64,000 nt of DNA, from the NCBI GenBank assembly GCA_937937585.1, contig CALDCB010000009.1:1-64000 (forward strand), written 5' to 3'. Every line of letters begins with the position of its first letter. The stretch's first letter is position 1. The notes under the pieces were generated by a model, which saw only the letters and a list, made by a program, of their open reading frames with translations, was not told the origin of the DNA and searched no databases. The stretch is from an uncultured Coriobacteriaceae bacterium. GTDB taxonomy: Bacteria > Actinomycetota > Coriobacteriia > Coriobacteriales > Eggerthellaceae. The position numbers were made by a program, and so were the translations under genes. Shown here one piece after another: positions 44,334 through 53,018 of this stretch.

Positions 44334-45773
44334 CTAAGCGCCTAAATAATCTCGAATTCTGTCGTCAGCAGCGCTCGCTGCGTATCTCGCATCGTCGTAC
44401 TTCTTACGCAAGTCCTCGATATCCTTCTCAAACGCCGCCTTAACCGGCTCCGAAAGATCCGTAGGCAGAGCCGCCGCAAGCTTGACGGCAGCAGAATCGG
44501 CCTCGTTGTAAAGCTTGGCCTGTGAAGTTGCCTCACTCTTATTTCGATCGAGAAGAGCCTGGGCCGTCGCACTTGCATAATCGAGCGCTTCAAGCCGCTT
44601 ATCCAGATATTCGGTCAGCTTTGACAAATCAAGGTTGGCATTCGCATTCTCAAGCTGCTGAAGCTCGTACCGAGCATTCTGGAAACTCGCCGCCGCTTCG
44701 TGCAGCTTCTCCTTTGCGGAAGCCATCGAGTCATCAAGAGAACCTGCAGAAAGCAAAGCCACGCCATCTCGTGCAACGCTATCTGCCTGAAGCACATCAG
44801 CCCAAATCTGAGCGACGGAATCCGATGTGCCGTTTGCCTCTTTGGCCGCTGCAAAAATCGACTTACCCGAGTCGATCATCACCTGCCGCGCGTCGCACGC
44901 GTCGATAATCTGACCGGCGACGATCTGCATATCGCCTTCGCCAAGCACCGGTAACAGATCGTTACTGGTATCACGGGCGGATTCTAAATGAGACTCAGCG
45001 GCGGGAAGGTTCCTTTCGAGCTCCTTCCATGCGTCGTTCTTAATCTCAGCCATAGGGTCGCCGATAAGCGAATCCAGCTGAACCACACTCTCATCGGCGC
45101 TTACGATTTCCTCGACAGCGTGATTGATCAGTTCGCTTTGATCATTGTAAAGACGATACCGCTGATACGCATAATTGCCCGCAAGCCCAGCCGCCACAAC
45201 GCAAGCTGCGACAACTGTTGCCGCAAGGCGAACCCTGCGACGATGGCGAATCTTCTTGCGCCTTTCTACCTCTACCTGAGCGCTTTCATTCGAATAAGGC
45301 GCTGCGTTGGCCGCACGCGACAACGAATGCTTGGAATCATAGCGCTCCTGCTTCTGTCTCTTAGCGAGAGCGCGGGCCTCCGCACGAGCCGCTTTACGCG
45401 ACTGACGCTGCTCTGCTGCCGCCGATTTCCTCTTTGGGGTGTCTTCGGTCTTGACTCTTTTCCCAGGAAACAACGTCGAGGTTTTTGGATCCTTCGCCTC
45501 GGAGGTGTTGGCCGTTGTCGGCGATCCAGACTTCGCCTTCGTTTGCCCGTTCCCGATCGATTCCTTCGTGAAGTGAACTTTCGAGAAGAGCAGCGAGATC
45601 ATTCCCACACCCTTGCGAGGTGTCTTCACCTTCACTGCATTAGGATCGAAATTCTTGTCATCAAGCTGACGGCGGGCAGCATCAAGCACGTCGAACGAAA
45701 GCTCGTTCGACGTGCCTGCGGTATGCTCTTTGAGGTGAGCACCTTTCGTGATGGGGCCTTTCCGACCGAACAT
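44334..45773 (-). CDS. Single-span membrane protein with a coiled-coil outer domain, unknown function
   Basis: 479 residues. A basic, low-complexity cytoplasmic N terminus (about 1-170, many Lys/Arg/Ala/Ser) is followed by one span (LAATVVAACVVAAGLAGNYA). A long helical outer part follows, rich in Ala/Asp/Ser/Leu (SVVQLDSLIGDPMAEIKNDA, EKLHEAAASFQNARYELQQL). No family recognised. Its ATG is 4 bp after the DinG-type gene, so the two are coupled. A role in the cell envelope is only a guess. Confidence 0.75.
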   Translation of the reverse strand: MFGRKGPITKGAHLKEHTAGTSNELSFDVLDAARRQLDDKNFDPNAVKVKTPRKGVGMISLLFSKVHFTKESIGNGQTKAKSGSPTTANTSEAKDPKTSTLFPGKRVKTEDTPKRKSAAAEQRQSRKAARAEARALAKRQKQERYDSKHSLSRAANAAPYSNESAQVEVERRKKIRHRRRVRLAATVVAACVVAAGLAGNYAYQRYRLYNDQSELINHAVEEIVSADESVVQLDSLIGDPMAEIKNDAWKELERNLPAAESHLESARDTSNDLLPVLGEGDMQIVAGQIIDACDARQVMIDSGKSIFAAAKEANGTSDSVAQIWADVLQADSVARDGVALLSAGSLDDSMASAKEKLHEAAASFQNARYELQQLENANANLDLSKLTEYLDKRLEALDYASATAQALLDRNKSEATSQAKLYNEADSAAVKLAAALPTDLSEPVKAAFEKDIEDLRKKYDDARYAASAADDRIRDYLGA

Positions 45774-45777
45774 CGCG

Positions 45778-48700
45778 CTATCTTCTTTCCGACATAGCCG
45801 AAAGGGCAGCCACTATCTCATCCATCGTGCAAACTCGTACTGTTTTGCTCGGAAGCGAGTTCAAAACAGTCTTGCCATAATTCTTCGTAAGAAGCCGTTT
45901 ATCGGCAAGAATCAACACCCCGGTATCATCCGCCTTACGAATAAGCCTGCCCGCAGCCTGCTTCATCTCGATAATCGCCTGAGGAAGCACATAGTGACGC
46001 CAAGCGCCGTCGTCGCGTGAAGCGCGCTCGCAATACAACGGATCCGTAGGACGAGCAAACGGCAGCTTAGGGATGATCACTCCCTTAAGAGTAGCCCCAG
46101 GGGCATCAAACCCTTGCCAGAACGACTTAAGCGCGAACAGCGAGAGGGTTTCATCCGCAATGAAATCATCGCGAAGACCCTTAACCGACACGCCCCACTT
46201 CTGACACACCAGTCGAAGATCCGCCTCTTTCAGCGCCGGACGAACCTCGTCAAAACACTTTTCCATCTCGCGCCTGTTGGTGAACAGCGTGAGCATCGAA
46301 CCATGCTGAGCAAGATGCGTCGAAATCAAAAGCTTCTGCAGCGCGTTCAAATAGCTCGGGGCGTTGGGCTCGGGCATGTCTTTCACAACATAGACGATCA
46401 TGTTGTTGTCAAAATCAAAGCTCGAATCAAGCTCCAGAGCGTCGTATGCCGACTCCTCGCTTTGTCCAAGGCCCATCGTGTTCACGAACGAATCGAAGCG
46501 CTGATTCACCGTCAGCGTAGCCGAAGCATAAATAACCGAATGAGTGCGTGCGTACAAGGTCTCGTTCATGGACAAGCCGATATCAAGAGGCAAAGCTTCG
46601 AACGAGTCTTCGAACCTGTCCTTTTTGCGATTCAGCGAAGCCTGGTAGGCGAACGCCGAATCCTGCTTCTCGAAAATCAGCTCTGCGGCCTGCCTCATAT
46701 CCTTCAGCTCAAGGACGATTGTAGCGATCTCGCGCTGGGCAACTGCAGCTTCGGGTACGTCCTCAAGGAAGGCAACCAACCTCTGAGACGTGTCTATAAG
46801 TTCGTCTGCAGCCTTTACCAGCAGCTGTTCGCTTGACCTTAAGCCCGAAAAAACGGAACTCGACCTAATTTGATCGTTCAACCACAGCTCGAGTCGCTCA
46901 TAGCCCTTATTTTTGCTGGTGTCGAAGTATAGGAGGTCTTTCGCGTGAGCGCAGAATTCATCAGAGACCTGAGCGAAAGAAGCAGCAGCGGTCTTGCATT
47001 TCGAAGTAAGACTGAAAAGAATCTTCTCTTCAACGTTTGAAGAGCCCGCAGCGCTGCTCTCGGCCTTTGAGAACACGTTCCTCGCGCCCGCCTCGGTGAC
47101 GATCTTGCCGCACATGCGTTTAAGGTCGGCGCAATCGACCTTCGCAGTGAACGCACGACGAGCCTCTTGCTCTGCGTCATGGGCCTCATCGACTACCCAA
47201 TGCCTGATAGGAGGCAAAAGCCCTCCATCAGCAGCCAAATCGCAGAACAACAGCGAATGATTGGTCACGACGATATCGGCTTTCTCCGCACGACGACGAG
47301 CGCCATGAGCAAAGCAAAGCGAGCCGAAATAGGGGCACTTTCTCTTCAAGCATTCATTTGACGTTGCCGTAATCGTGTAACGAGGAAGGGCACGGTAATC
47401 GATTTTCAGTGAGTCGATATCATCGTATTCCGATTGCTCGACATACGAAAGCAAACCAGCCAAGGCAGGTGCCTGGGACGTTTCCTTGCCAGCAACCACC
47501 TTCATGACAGGCCCATCGGTCGCGATGCGATCGATCTTCCTCAAGCACGGATAATGAGTAATGCCCTTCAAAGCTGCGTAACTCAGTGGCTGATCGCTAA
47601 AAGCCGCCATCTCAGGCGATTTCTGCAATGCGGCAGACAGCGCCGGAAGCTCTTGGAACACCAGTTGATCAAGAAGCGAGTTGGTTTTCGTTGCAACGCC
47701 GACGGTCACACGGTTCTTCTTCGCAAGCAAAGCGGAAGGAACCAAATAGGCCATCGACTTACCAACGCCCGTTCCTGCCTCAACCACAAGGTTCTTGTTC
47801 TTGTCAAAAGCCTTCGTGATGGCTTGAGCCATCTCTTTCTGCTCATCGCGCGGTTCGAAACTACCGTAAATGCGACCAAGCAGGCCATCGCTCGAAAAGG
47901 CTCCGTCGATCTCCACTGGCGAAGGCGCGATGATGGGAGCATCATTATCCGACTTGATCAATCCTGCGTCGCGTTTGGGAGAAAGATCCAAAAGCGAGTT
48001 GATCCTCTTCCTTCGAAGAGCGCGAAGCGAGAAGAAACGCTTCTTTTCAGATGAAGCAACCTCGGGAAACAGCTCATGCTCTCCGCCGTCGTTGCCCGAG
48101 AAAGCATTCCCCTTACGACCGAAATCGCACGAACCTGCTGATTCGGTCTGAGAGGCCTGCGCTCCGATCACGGCATCGCGAAGATCTTTGTTATTCGCAA
48201 AGTATTCGAACACCACCTGGGTCGACCAGTTTTCCTTAGACTCCATACCGGCAATGTGCTCAATCAGCTCAAAAGGCATGCTGCAGACTGCAGCCAGCAA
48301 AATGCGGTACACCGAGCACGTAGCCTCAACGTCGGCATCGGCCCTGTGCGTTGAGACAGGGGTATCGAACGTATGAACCAAGTCGATCAAGCGATGCGAC
48401 TTGAGCTTAGGCAAAGCGATACGGGAAAGATCTAGAGAGTCGATCCACGTGTTTTCAAGAAGCGGATACCCCTCGGGATGACGAGTAGTGAACGTCTTGT
48501 CGAAGTCGACATTGTGTGCAATCATCTTCGCATCGCCAGCGAACTCAACCAATCCCGCAAGGGCTTCCTGAGGCGACGGCGCACCAGCAACATCCTCATC
48601 GTGAATGTCAGTCAGATGAGCAACGTCCTCGGGAATCGACTTGCCTGGATCTACAAACGTGACGTACCAGTCAACGATCTCGCCCTTCTCAAGGCGCGCT

Positions 48701-48906
48701 GCAGCGATCTGGATCAACTCATCATGAGTGAACGAAAAGCCAGTGGTTTCGGTATCTACGACAACGATATTCTCATCCATCGCACCAAAGTCGGCCTTAG
48801 AGGCTATCTCCTTTAAGCGCGCGTAACGATCCACAACATCCTGAGCGGTGCCGTCCAAAAGATATTTTTTGATTCGCTTAGTAGCGTTTTTAGTTTCAGT
48901 ATTCAT
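45778..48906 (-). CDS. DnaQ-type exonuclease fused to a DinG-family helicase
   Basis: 1042 residues from the ATG at 48906; an upstream in-frame start at 48948 is less likely. The N-terminal DEDDh exonuclease has NIVVVDTETTGFSFTHDE (motif I), MIAHNVDFDKTF (motif II) and THRADADVEATC (motif III). The helicase part has Walker A VEAGTGVGKSMAYLVPSAL, iron-sulfur cysteines (YPCLRK, and CLKRKCPYFGSLC), the DEAH box WVVDEAHDAEQ, and a C-terminal QAAGRLIRKADDTGVLIL motif. It resembles DinG of Gram-positives, which degrades or unwinds structured DNA during repair; both activities look intact. Confidence 0.93.
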   Translation of the reverse strand: MNTETKNATKRIKKYLLDGTAQDVVDRYARLKEIASKADFGAMDENIVVVDTETTGFSFTHDELIQIAAARLEKGEIVDWYVTFVDPGKSIPEDVAHLTDIHDEDVAGAPSPQEALAGLVEFAGDAKMIAHNVDFDKTFTTRHPEGYPLLENTWIDSLDLSRIALPKLKSHRLIDLVHTFDTPVSTHRADADVEATCSVYRILLAAVCSMPFELIEHIAGMESKENWSTQVVFEYFANNKDLRDAVIGAQASQTESAGSCDFGRKGNAFSGNDGGEHELFPEVASSEKKRFFSLRALRRKRINSLLDLSPKRDAGLIKSDNDAPIIAPSPVEIDGAFSSDGLLGRIYGSFEPRDEQKEMAQAITKAFDKNKNLVVEAGTGVGKSMAYLVPSALLAKKNRVTVGVATKTNSLLDQLVFQELPALSAALQKSPEMAAFSDQPLSYAALKGITHYPCLRKIDRIATDGPVMKVVAGKETSQAPALAGLLSYVEQSEYDDIDSLKIDYRALPRYTITATSNECLKRKCPYFGSLCFAHGARRRAEKADIVVTNHSLLFCDLAADGGLLPPIRHWVVDEAHDAEQEARRAFTAKVDCADLKRMCGKIVTEAGARNVFSKAESSAAGSSNVEEKILFSLTSKCKTAAASFAQVSDEFCAHAKDLLYFDTSKNKGYERLELWLNDQIRSSSVFSGLRSSEQLLVKAADELIDTSQRLVAFLEDVPEAAVAQREIATIVLELKDMRQAAELIFEKQDSAFAYQASLNRKKDRFEDSFEALPLDIGLSMNETLYARTHSVIYASATLTVNQRFDSFVNTMGLGQSEESAYDALELDSSFDFDNNMIVYVVKDMPEPNAPSYLNALQKLLISTHLAQHGSMLTLFTNRREMEKCFDEVRPALKEADLRLVCQKWGVSVKGLRDDFIADETLSLFALKSFWQGFDAPGATLKGVIIPKLPFARPTDPLYCERASRDDGAWRHYVLPQAIIEMKQAAGRLIRKADDTGVLILADKRLLTKNYGKTVLNSLPSKTVRVCTMDEIVAALSAMSERR

Positions 48907-49048
48907 AAGGAAAAGCCTACCATCTGCACGCCTTTGCAACAAACTCACTAAGGCGTTTATAAATAGAATCCCTTTTAATGCAATCTGTATATTCTAGCTG
49001 GGATACCATTGCAAGCACTGAAACGATCACCGATAGGGGTAGCACGTT

Positions 49049-49687
49049 ATGAAAGTTGACTACGAAGGCTTCTATGCGCGCTTCGAAACAATCTCAAAGA
49101 AAGATGCTGGCATTCTCATGGGTGCCGACACACTTGTTGGAGACGAATTCACCACTCGATTCGATAAAGAAAATCCGAGCATTGCCTACATCGAAAACAA
49201 GTTTGGTAAGACTGTTGGCTATTTTGAGGAACAGACAAGTCGTCAAATCAAACTTTACGAAGCGCGAGGCTGGTCTATAAGGATTCTACTTGCCTTTCTT
49301 GCTTACTCGGATCATCCTGAGCCTGGTTGCTACTGGGGTCAAATGGCTATTCTGGCTTACCCCAAGGAATGTGAGGAATTTTTCACGCAGTTTGTCTCAA
49401 GAGTCTCAAAAAGCCTTTGTGACGGAAAGCGCATTGACGTCAACATCGGCCAACAAGGAATCAAATCCCTGGTGGATTCAAATGGAAGCTGGTTCACCAA
49501 CGCCACCTTGAAGAAGCCCGACCTTGATACTGGCACCGTCATGATGAAAAGCTCTCGTTCGCTTTCCGAAAAGGCTGTAGAACTTGGCCGTGATGGCAAC
49601 AAAGGTTGCTATGTCGTCTCCTGGATCTTCATTATCGGACTTGTTGTCTTACTTTTCCTTGGTTTACGCTCCTGCGGCGTATTCTAA
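49049..49687 (+). CDS. Tail-anchored membrane protein of unknown function
   Basis: 212 residues. The soluble N part (MKVDYEGFYARFETISKKDA, RFDKENPSIAYIENKFGKTV, YEARGWSIRILLAFLAYSDH) has no family I recognise. The C terminus carries a single membrane span (VVSWIFIIGLVVLLFLGLRS) and ends CGVF, i.e. tail-anchored with most of the protein in the cytoplasm. A moderate ribosome site (GATAGGGG) lies before the ATG. It is a single-gene unit, ended by a hairpin that contains parS site 2. Confidence 0.72.
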   Translation: MKVDYEGFYARFETISKKDAGILMGADTLVGDEFTTRFDKENPSIAYIENKFGKTVGYFEEQTSRQIKLYEARGWSIRILLAFLAYSDHPEPGCYWGQMAILAYPKECEEFFTQFVSRVSKSLCDGKRIDVNIGQQGIKSLVDSNGSWFTNATLKKPDLDTGTVMMKSSRSLSEKAVELGRDGNKGCYVVSWIFIIGLVVLLFLGLRSCGVF

Positions 49688-49737
49688 TCTAACCAAGACG
49701 CAGCGCTGCCAAGACTAAACATTCACGACAATCAAAC

Positions 49738-49771
49738 AGAGGCGGATGTTTCACGTGAAACATCCGCCTCT
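49738..49771. terminator. 34-bp perfect palindrome containing a parS site, terminator-like
   Basis: AGAGGCGG arms extend the parS core to a 34-bp palindrome followed by TTTGTCTTG on the plus strand and TGTTTG on the minus strand. It sits between the convergent unknown gene and ddl, where a bidirectional terminator is expected. Confidence 0.75.
49747..49762. promoter_or_regulatory. parS: parS centromere site 2 (inside the hairpin)
   Basis: Exact TGTTTCACGTGAAACA at the centre of the 34-bp palindrome. Confidence 0.93.
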
Positions 49772-49799
49772 TTGTCTTGCAGTGCAAAGTGCAACCTGT

Positions 49800-50735
49800 T
49801 TACTCCACCGCTAGTTCAACAAGCTTGGAACAAAGCTCAGGGAACGAGATCCCCACTGCTCGAGCTGCGTCCGGCAACAGAGAAGTTTCTGTCATGCCAG
49901 GAATCGTGTTTGTTTCCAAAATCCACGGCTGACCATCTGAATCGATGATCATGTCAGTGCGGGACACACCTTTGCAACCAAGAACCCGATGAGCTTTAAC
50001 AGCCAAAGTTTGAACGAGCTGCGTTATCTCATCATCAAGCCTAGCGGGGCAGATATGCTGAGATCCGCCAGGTGCATACTTAGACTCGAAATCATAGAAC
50101 TCGTGGGTGGGAACGATCTCGATAACGGGAAGAGCCTGAGGGTCGCCATTGCCCAAAACAGCAGCGGTAACTTCAGTGCCCCTCACGTAGCTTTCGATAA
50201 GCAGTTGCTCGTCGATCTTAAAGACCTTCTCGATAGCCTCTACAATACCGGTCTCGTCTTCGACAATGAATACGCCTAGGGCACTGCCTTCTGTCGCTGG
50301 CTTCACAACACAGGGATACTGAACTTCAGTAAGGTCAGAATGGACATCGAACTCATCCCTGCGGAGTGTTACAGAGAAAGGCGTAGGTAATTCGTTATTG
50401 CGGTAAATAACCTTGGCTTTGTCTTTATCGATAGCCAATGCGCTCGATAGAACCCCTGATCCGGTATAAGGAATACCAACAGTTTCCAAGAAACCTTGGA
50501 TTGTTCCGTCCTCGCCGCCTTTGCCATGAAGGCACAACATCGCGACATCGTATTTACCAGAAACCAAATCCGCTAGATCGCTCTTGTTTGCTGGATCAAT
50601 CATCTCGACGTCATATCCAGCTTCCTTCAAAGCATTCTTAGCGGCAACTCCCGACTGAATCGAAATCTCACGTTCGCCACTCGAACCGCCCGCAAGCACG
50701 GCGACGTGAAGTTCTTTTATATCGTTGATTTCCAT
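49800..50735 (-). CDS. ddl: D-alanine--D-alanine ligase
   Basis: 311 residues from the ATG at 50735 (GAAGGTG upstream). ATP-grasp ligase making the D-Ala-D-Ala end of peptidoglycan stems. VAVLAGGSSGEREISIQSGV opens the N domain. CLHGKGGEDGTIQGFLETVG, YTGSGVLSSALAIDKDKAK, YPCVVKPATEGSALGVFIVE and WILETNTIPGMT are the family blocks that bind ATP, D-Ala and Mg. All key residues seem present. Confidence 0.95.
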   Translation of the reverse strand: MEINDIKELHVAVLAGGSSGEREISIQSGVAAKNALKEAGYDVEMIDPANKSDLADLVSGKYDVAMLCLHGKGGEDGTIQGFLETVGIPYTGSGVLSSALAIDKDKAKVIYRNNELPTPFSVTLRRDEFDVHSDLTEVQYPCVVKPATEGSALGVFIVEDETGIVEAIEKVFKIDEQLLIESYVRGTEVTAAVLGNGDPQALPVIEIVPTHEFYDFESKYAPGGSQHICPARLDDEITQLVQTLAVKAHRVLGCKGVSRTDMIIDSDGQPWILETNTIPGMTETSLLPDAARAVGISFPELCSKLVELAVE

Positions 50736-50810
50736 GAACACCTTCTTTTGTCGATTCATGAAGTATAGCAAAGCTCTGTTTCTTACTTGTGATGCATTAC
50801 AAGCAGGGAT

Positions 50811-50826
50811 TGTTTCACGTGAAACA
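50811..50826. promoter_or_regulatory. parS: parS centromere site 3
   Basis: Exact TGTTTCACGTGAAACA, extended by CAGGGAT arms to a 30-bp palindrome (50804-50833). It lies in the divergent promoter region of ddl and rlmN, where ParB spreading could affect both; the -10 TATAAT of rlmN (50843-50848) is just beyond it. Confidence 0.93.
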
Positions 50827-50855
50827 ATCCCTGTAGATATCATATAATTCGCGGT

Positions 50856-51878
50856 ATGAATACTTCAATTGAATCCCTCACCCGCAACCAGATCCGCAAG
50901 CTCATCTCGGACAGTGGTTTGCCTAAATTTCGTGCCAACCAGCTGCTTGATTGGCTTTATAAAAAAGGCATCTCTTCTTACGAAGAGATGACCAACCTTC
51001 CGCAGTCACTCAGGTCTCAGCTTGCTTTTGAATATCCTCTTAACAAGCCTAAGCTTATCGATCGCCAAATCTCAAAAGACGGCACAAGGAAATACCTCTT
51101 CCGCTTCGACGAGAAAAGGGTGGCTGAAACGGTTGGAATTCCCTCTTCTGATGATCGCCTTACCGTTTGTTGTTCAAGCCAATCTGGCTGCGCAATGGGG
51201 TGCGACTTCTGCGCCACCGGACATCAGGGCTTCTCGGGAAATCTTCTGATTGGCGAGATCGTCGATCAAATCATTCAAGTTCAAAACGATTTCTCTCAAC
51301 GGGTTTCGAATATCGTTGTCATGGGACAAGGTGAGCCTTTCCTCAACTTCGACAACGTAATCGAAGCACTGCGCATCTGCAATGATCAGAAACTGTTGAA
51401 CATCGGCGCAAGAAGGATAACTATTTCAACTTGCGGCGTTATTCCAGGCATTGAGCGATTCTCTCAAGTTGAAGAACAGTTCACTCTGGCGGTTTCCCTT
51501 CACTCTGCAGTTCAGCAAACCAGAGATAAGATCATGCCAGGCACTCGCAACTGGCCCCTGCCCGACCTGAAGCGCGCTTTGGTTAACTACAATCGCACGA
51601 CGAATCGTCGCGTCACCTTCGAATATGCACTTATGCGGGGAGTTAACGACTCTCACAGCGATCTCCAGGCACTCATCGAATACTGCAATGGGCTGATATG
51701 CCACGTCAACCTCATTCCTTTGAATGAAATTGATGATTCACCCTATCAGCCCACTGCGTCACATGTAATTGATTATTGGCGAGACAAACTTCAAGCGAGC
51801 GGCATTGAGGCTAGCGTGAGAAACTCACGCGGTCAAGATATCGCCGGTGCTTGCGGTCAGCTAGCCAATCGCAAGTAA
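50856..51878 (+). CDS. rlmN: 23S rRNA (adenine-2503-C2)-methyltransferase RlmN
   Basis: 340 residues. Radical SAM centre CAMGCDFC (CxxxCxxC); the GQGEPFLNFDNV SAM-binding block; and the C-terminal AGACGQL with the second methyl-carrying Cys. It methylates A2503 in 23S rRNA and A37 of some tRNAs. The N-terminal helical domain (SIESLTRNQIRKLISDSGLP) is the usual RlmN form rather than Cfr. A TATAAT box lies 7 bp before the ATG, so the mRNA may be leaderless or very short. Confidence 0.95.
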   Translation: MNTSIESLTRNQIRKLISDSGLPKFRANQLLDWLYKKGISSYEEMTNLPQSLRSQLAFEYPLNKPKLIDRQISKDGTRKYLFRFDEKRVAETVGIPSSDDRLTVCCSSQSGCAMGCDFCATGHQGFSGNLLIGEIVDQIIQVQNDFSQRVSNIVVMGQGEPFLNFDNVIEALRICNDQKLLNIGARRITISTCGVIPGIERFSQVEEQFTLAVSLHSAVQQTRDKIMPGTRNWPLPDLKRALVNYNRTTNRRVTFEYALMRGVNDSHSDLQALIEYCNGLICHVNLIPLNEIDDSPYQPTASHVIDYWRDKLQASGIEASVRNSRGQDIAGACGQLANRK

Positions 51879-51899
51879 TGTATCGAATATCGTCTCGAG

Positions 51900-53018
51900 T
51901 TATTGATTGCTCGAAACGATGCTGTCGAACAAACGCTGCAAATCTTCTTCGTCGGTGAACTCGATCTCGATCTTGTTCTTTCCCTTGACGGTTTTCACCC
52001 TAACGCTTGTATTCAGGCTCTTACGCAGCGCCTTTGCCACTTTCTTGTAAGACTGTGGAGTAGGCACACGAGGCGTCGCGTTTTCCGACTTCTTGCCAGA
52101 CAAGAGTCGAGCGATATTTTCAGCCTCACGAACAGAGAGCTTCTCTTTGACCAGCTTCTCAGTCAGTTTCTTGCGACCCTCTTCAGTAGGGATGGACAGA
52201 ATCGCACGAGCGTGGCCTGCAGTAATCTTCTCCTCAAACAGAAGCTGCTGAGCATCTTCCGGCAATTCCAGCAAACGAAGTGCGTTTGCAATAGTCGAAC
52301 GACCTTTGGAAACAGCCTGAGCAACTTCAGACTGAGTCAGATTGCTGCGTTCCATCATCCTACGATAACCATACGCCTCTTCGATGGGGTTAAGGTTGCT
52401 GCGCTGGATGTTCTCGACAAGCGCAAGTTCAATGGCGCGATTATCATCCGCCTGTTTGACTCGCACGGGAACCTTCTTAAGCCCAAGGCTCTGGCACGCT
52501 TGCCAACGACGCTCACCTGCGATGATCTGATATGTTCCATCACCCATAGCGCGCACAAGAATCGGCTGAAGAAGACCGTCATGCTGAATAGACTGGGCAA
52601 GCTCTTCCAGCTCGTCTTTTTTAAAGTTGGTACGAGGCTGATCGGGGTTGGCAAAGATCAGATCGATGCTGATTTCATCAACTTCCTTGGGAACTTCAAC
52701 TTCAACTTTAGCCGGCTTAGGCGGCTCGGGTCTCGCAGCGCGCTCAGTAACCCTTTTAATAGTGGTGTTCTCGGCTTTATCGGTGTACAGATCGCCCTCA
52801 ACAACCTCTTCCACAGGGGTAGCCTTGGGAGCCGGCACTTTTTCAGCAAGACGATTTTCATGCATATGATTCTGGGGACGAGAATCATCATCAGCGGAAA
52901 CGGTGTAACGTTCACGCTGGGGTTCGGCATAACGTTCAGGAGTGTTAGTGGTCTCTTCAAAAGGACCGCCAAGCAGCGAATTCAATCCACGGCCGAGGCC
53001 GCTTCGTTGTTTAGCCAC
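51900..53018 (-). CDS. parB: Chromosome partitioning protein ParB
   Basis: 372 residues from a GTG at 53018 that overlaps parA by 8 bp. The ParB/Spo0J N domain includes the CTPase motif GERRWQACQSLGLKKVPVRV. The DNA-binding domain has LTQSEVAQAVSKGRSTIANA (recognition helix) and KITAGHARAILSIPTEEGRK; a dimerisation tail ends the protein. An acidic, Pro/Glu-rich extension of about 110 residues precedes the core. It binds the six parS sites listed and slides as a CTP clamp. Confidence 0.97.
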   Translation of the reverse strand: MAKQRSGLGRGLNSLLGGPFEETTNTPERYAEPQRERYTVSADDDSRPQNHMHENRLAEKVPAPKATPVEEVVEGDLYTDKAENTTIKRVTERAARPEPPKPAKVEVEVPKEVDEISIDLIFANPDQPRTNFKKDELEELAQSIQHDGLLQPILVRAMGDGTYQIIAGERRWQACQSLGLKKVPVRVKQADDNRAIELALVENIQRSNLNPIEEAYGYRRMMERSNLTQSEVAQAVSKGRSTIANALRLLELPEDAQQLLFEEKITAGHARAILSIPTEEGRKKLTEKLVKEKLSVREAENIARLLSGKKSENATPRVPTPQSYKKVAKALRKSLNTSVRVKTVKGKNKIEIEFTDEEDLQRLFDSIVSSNQ

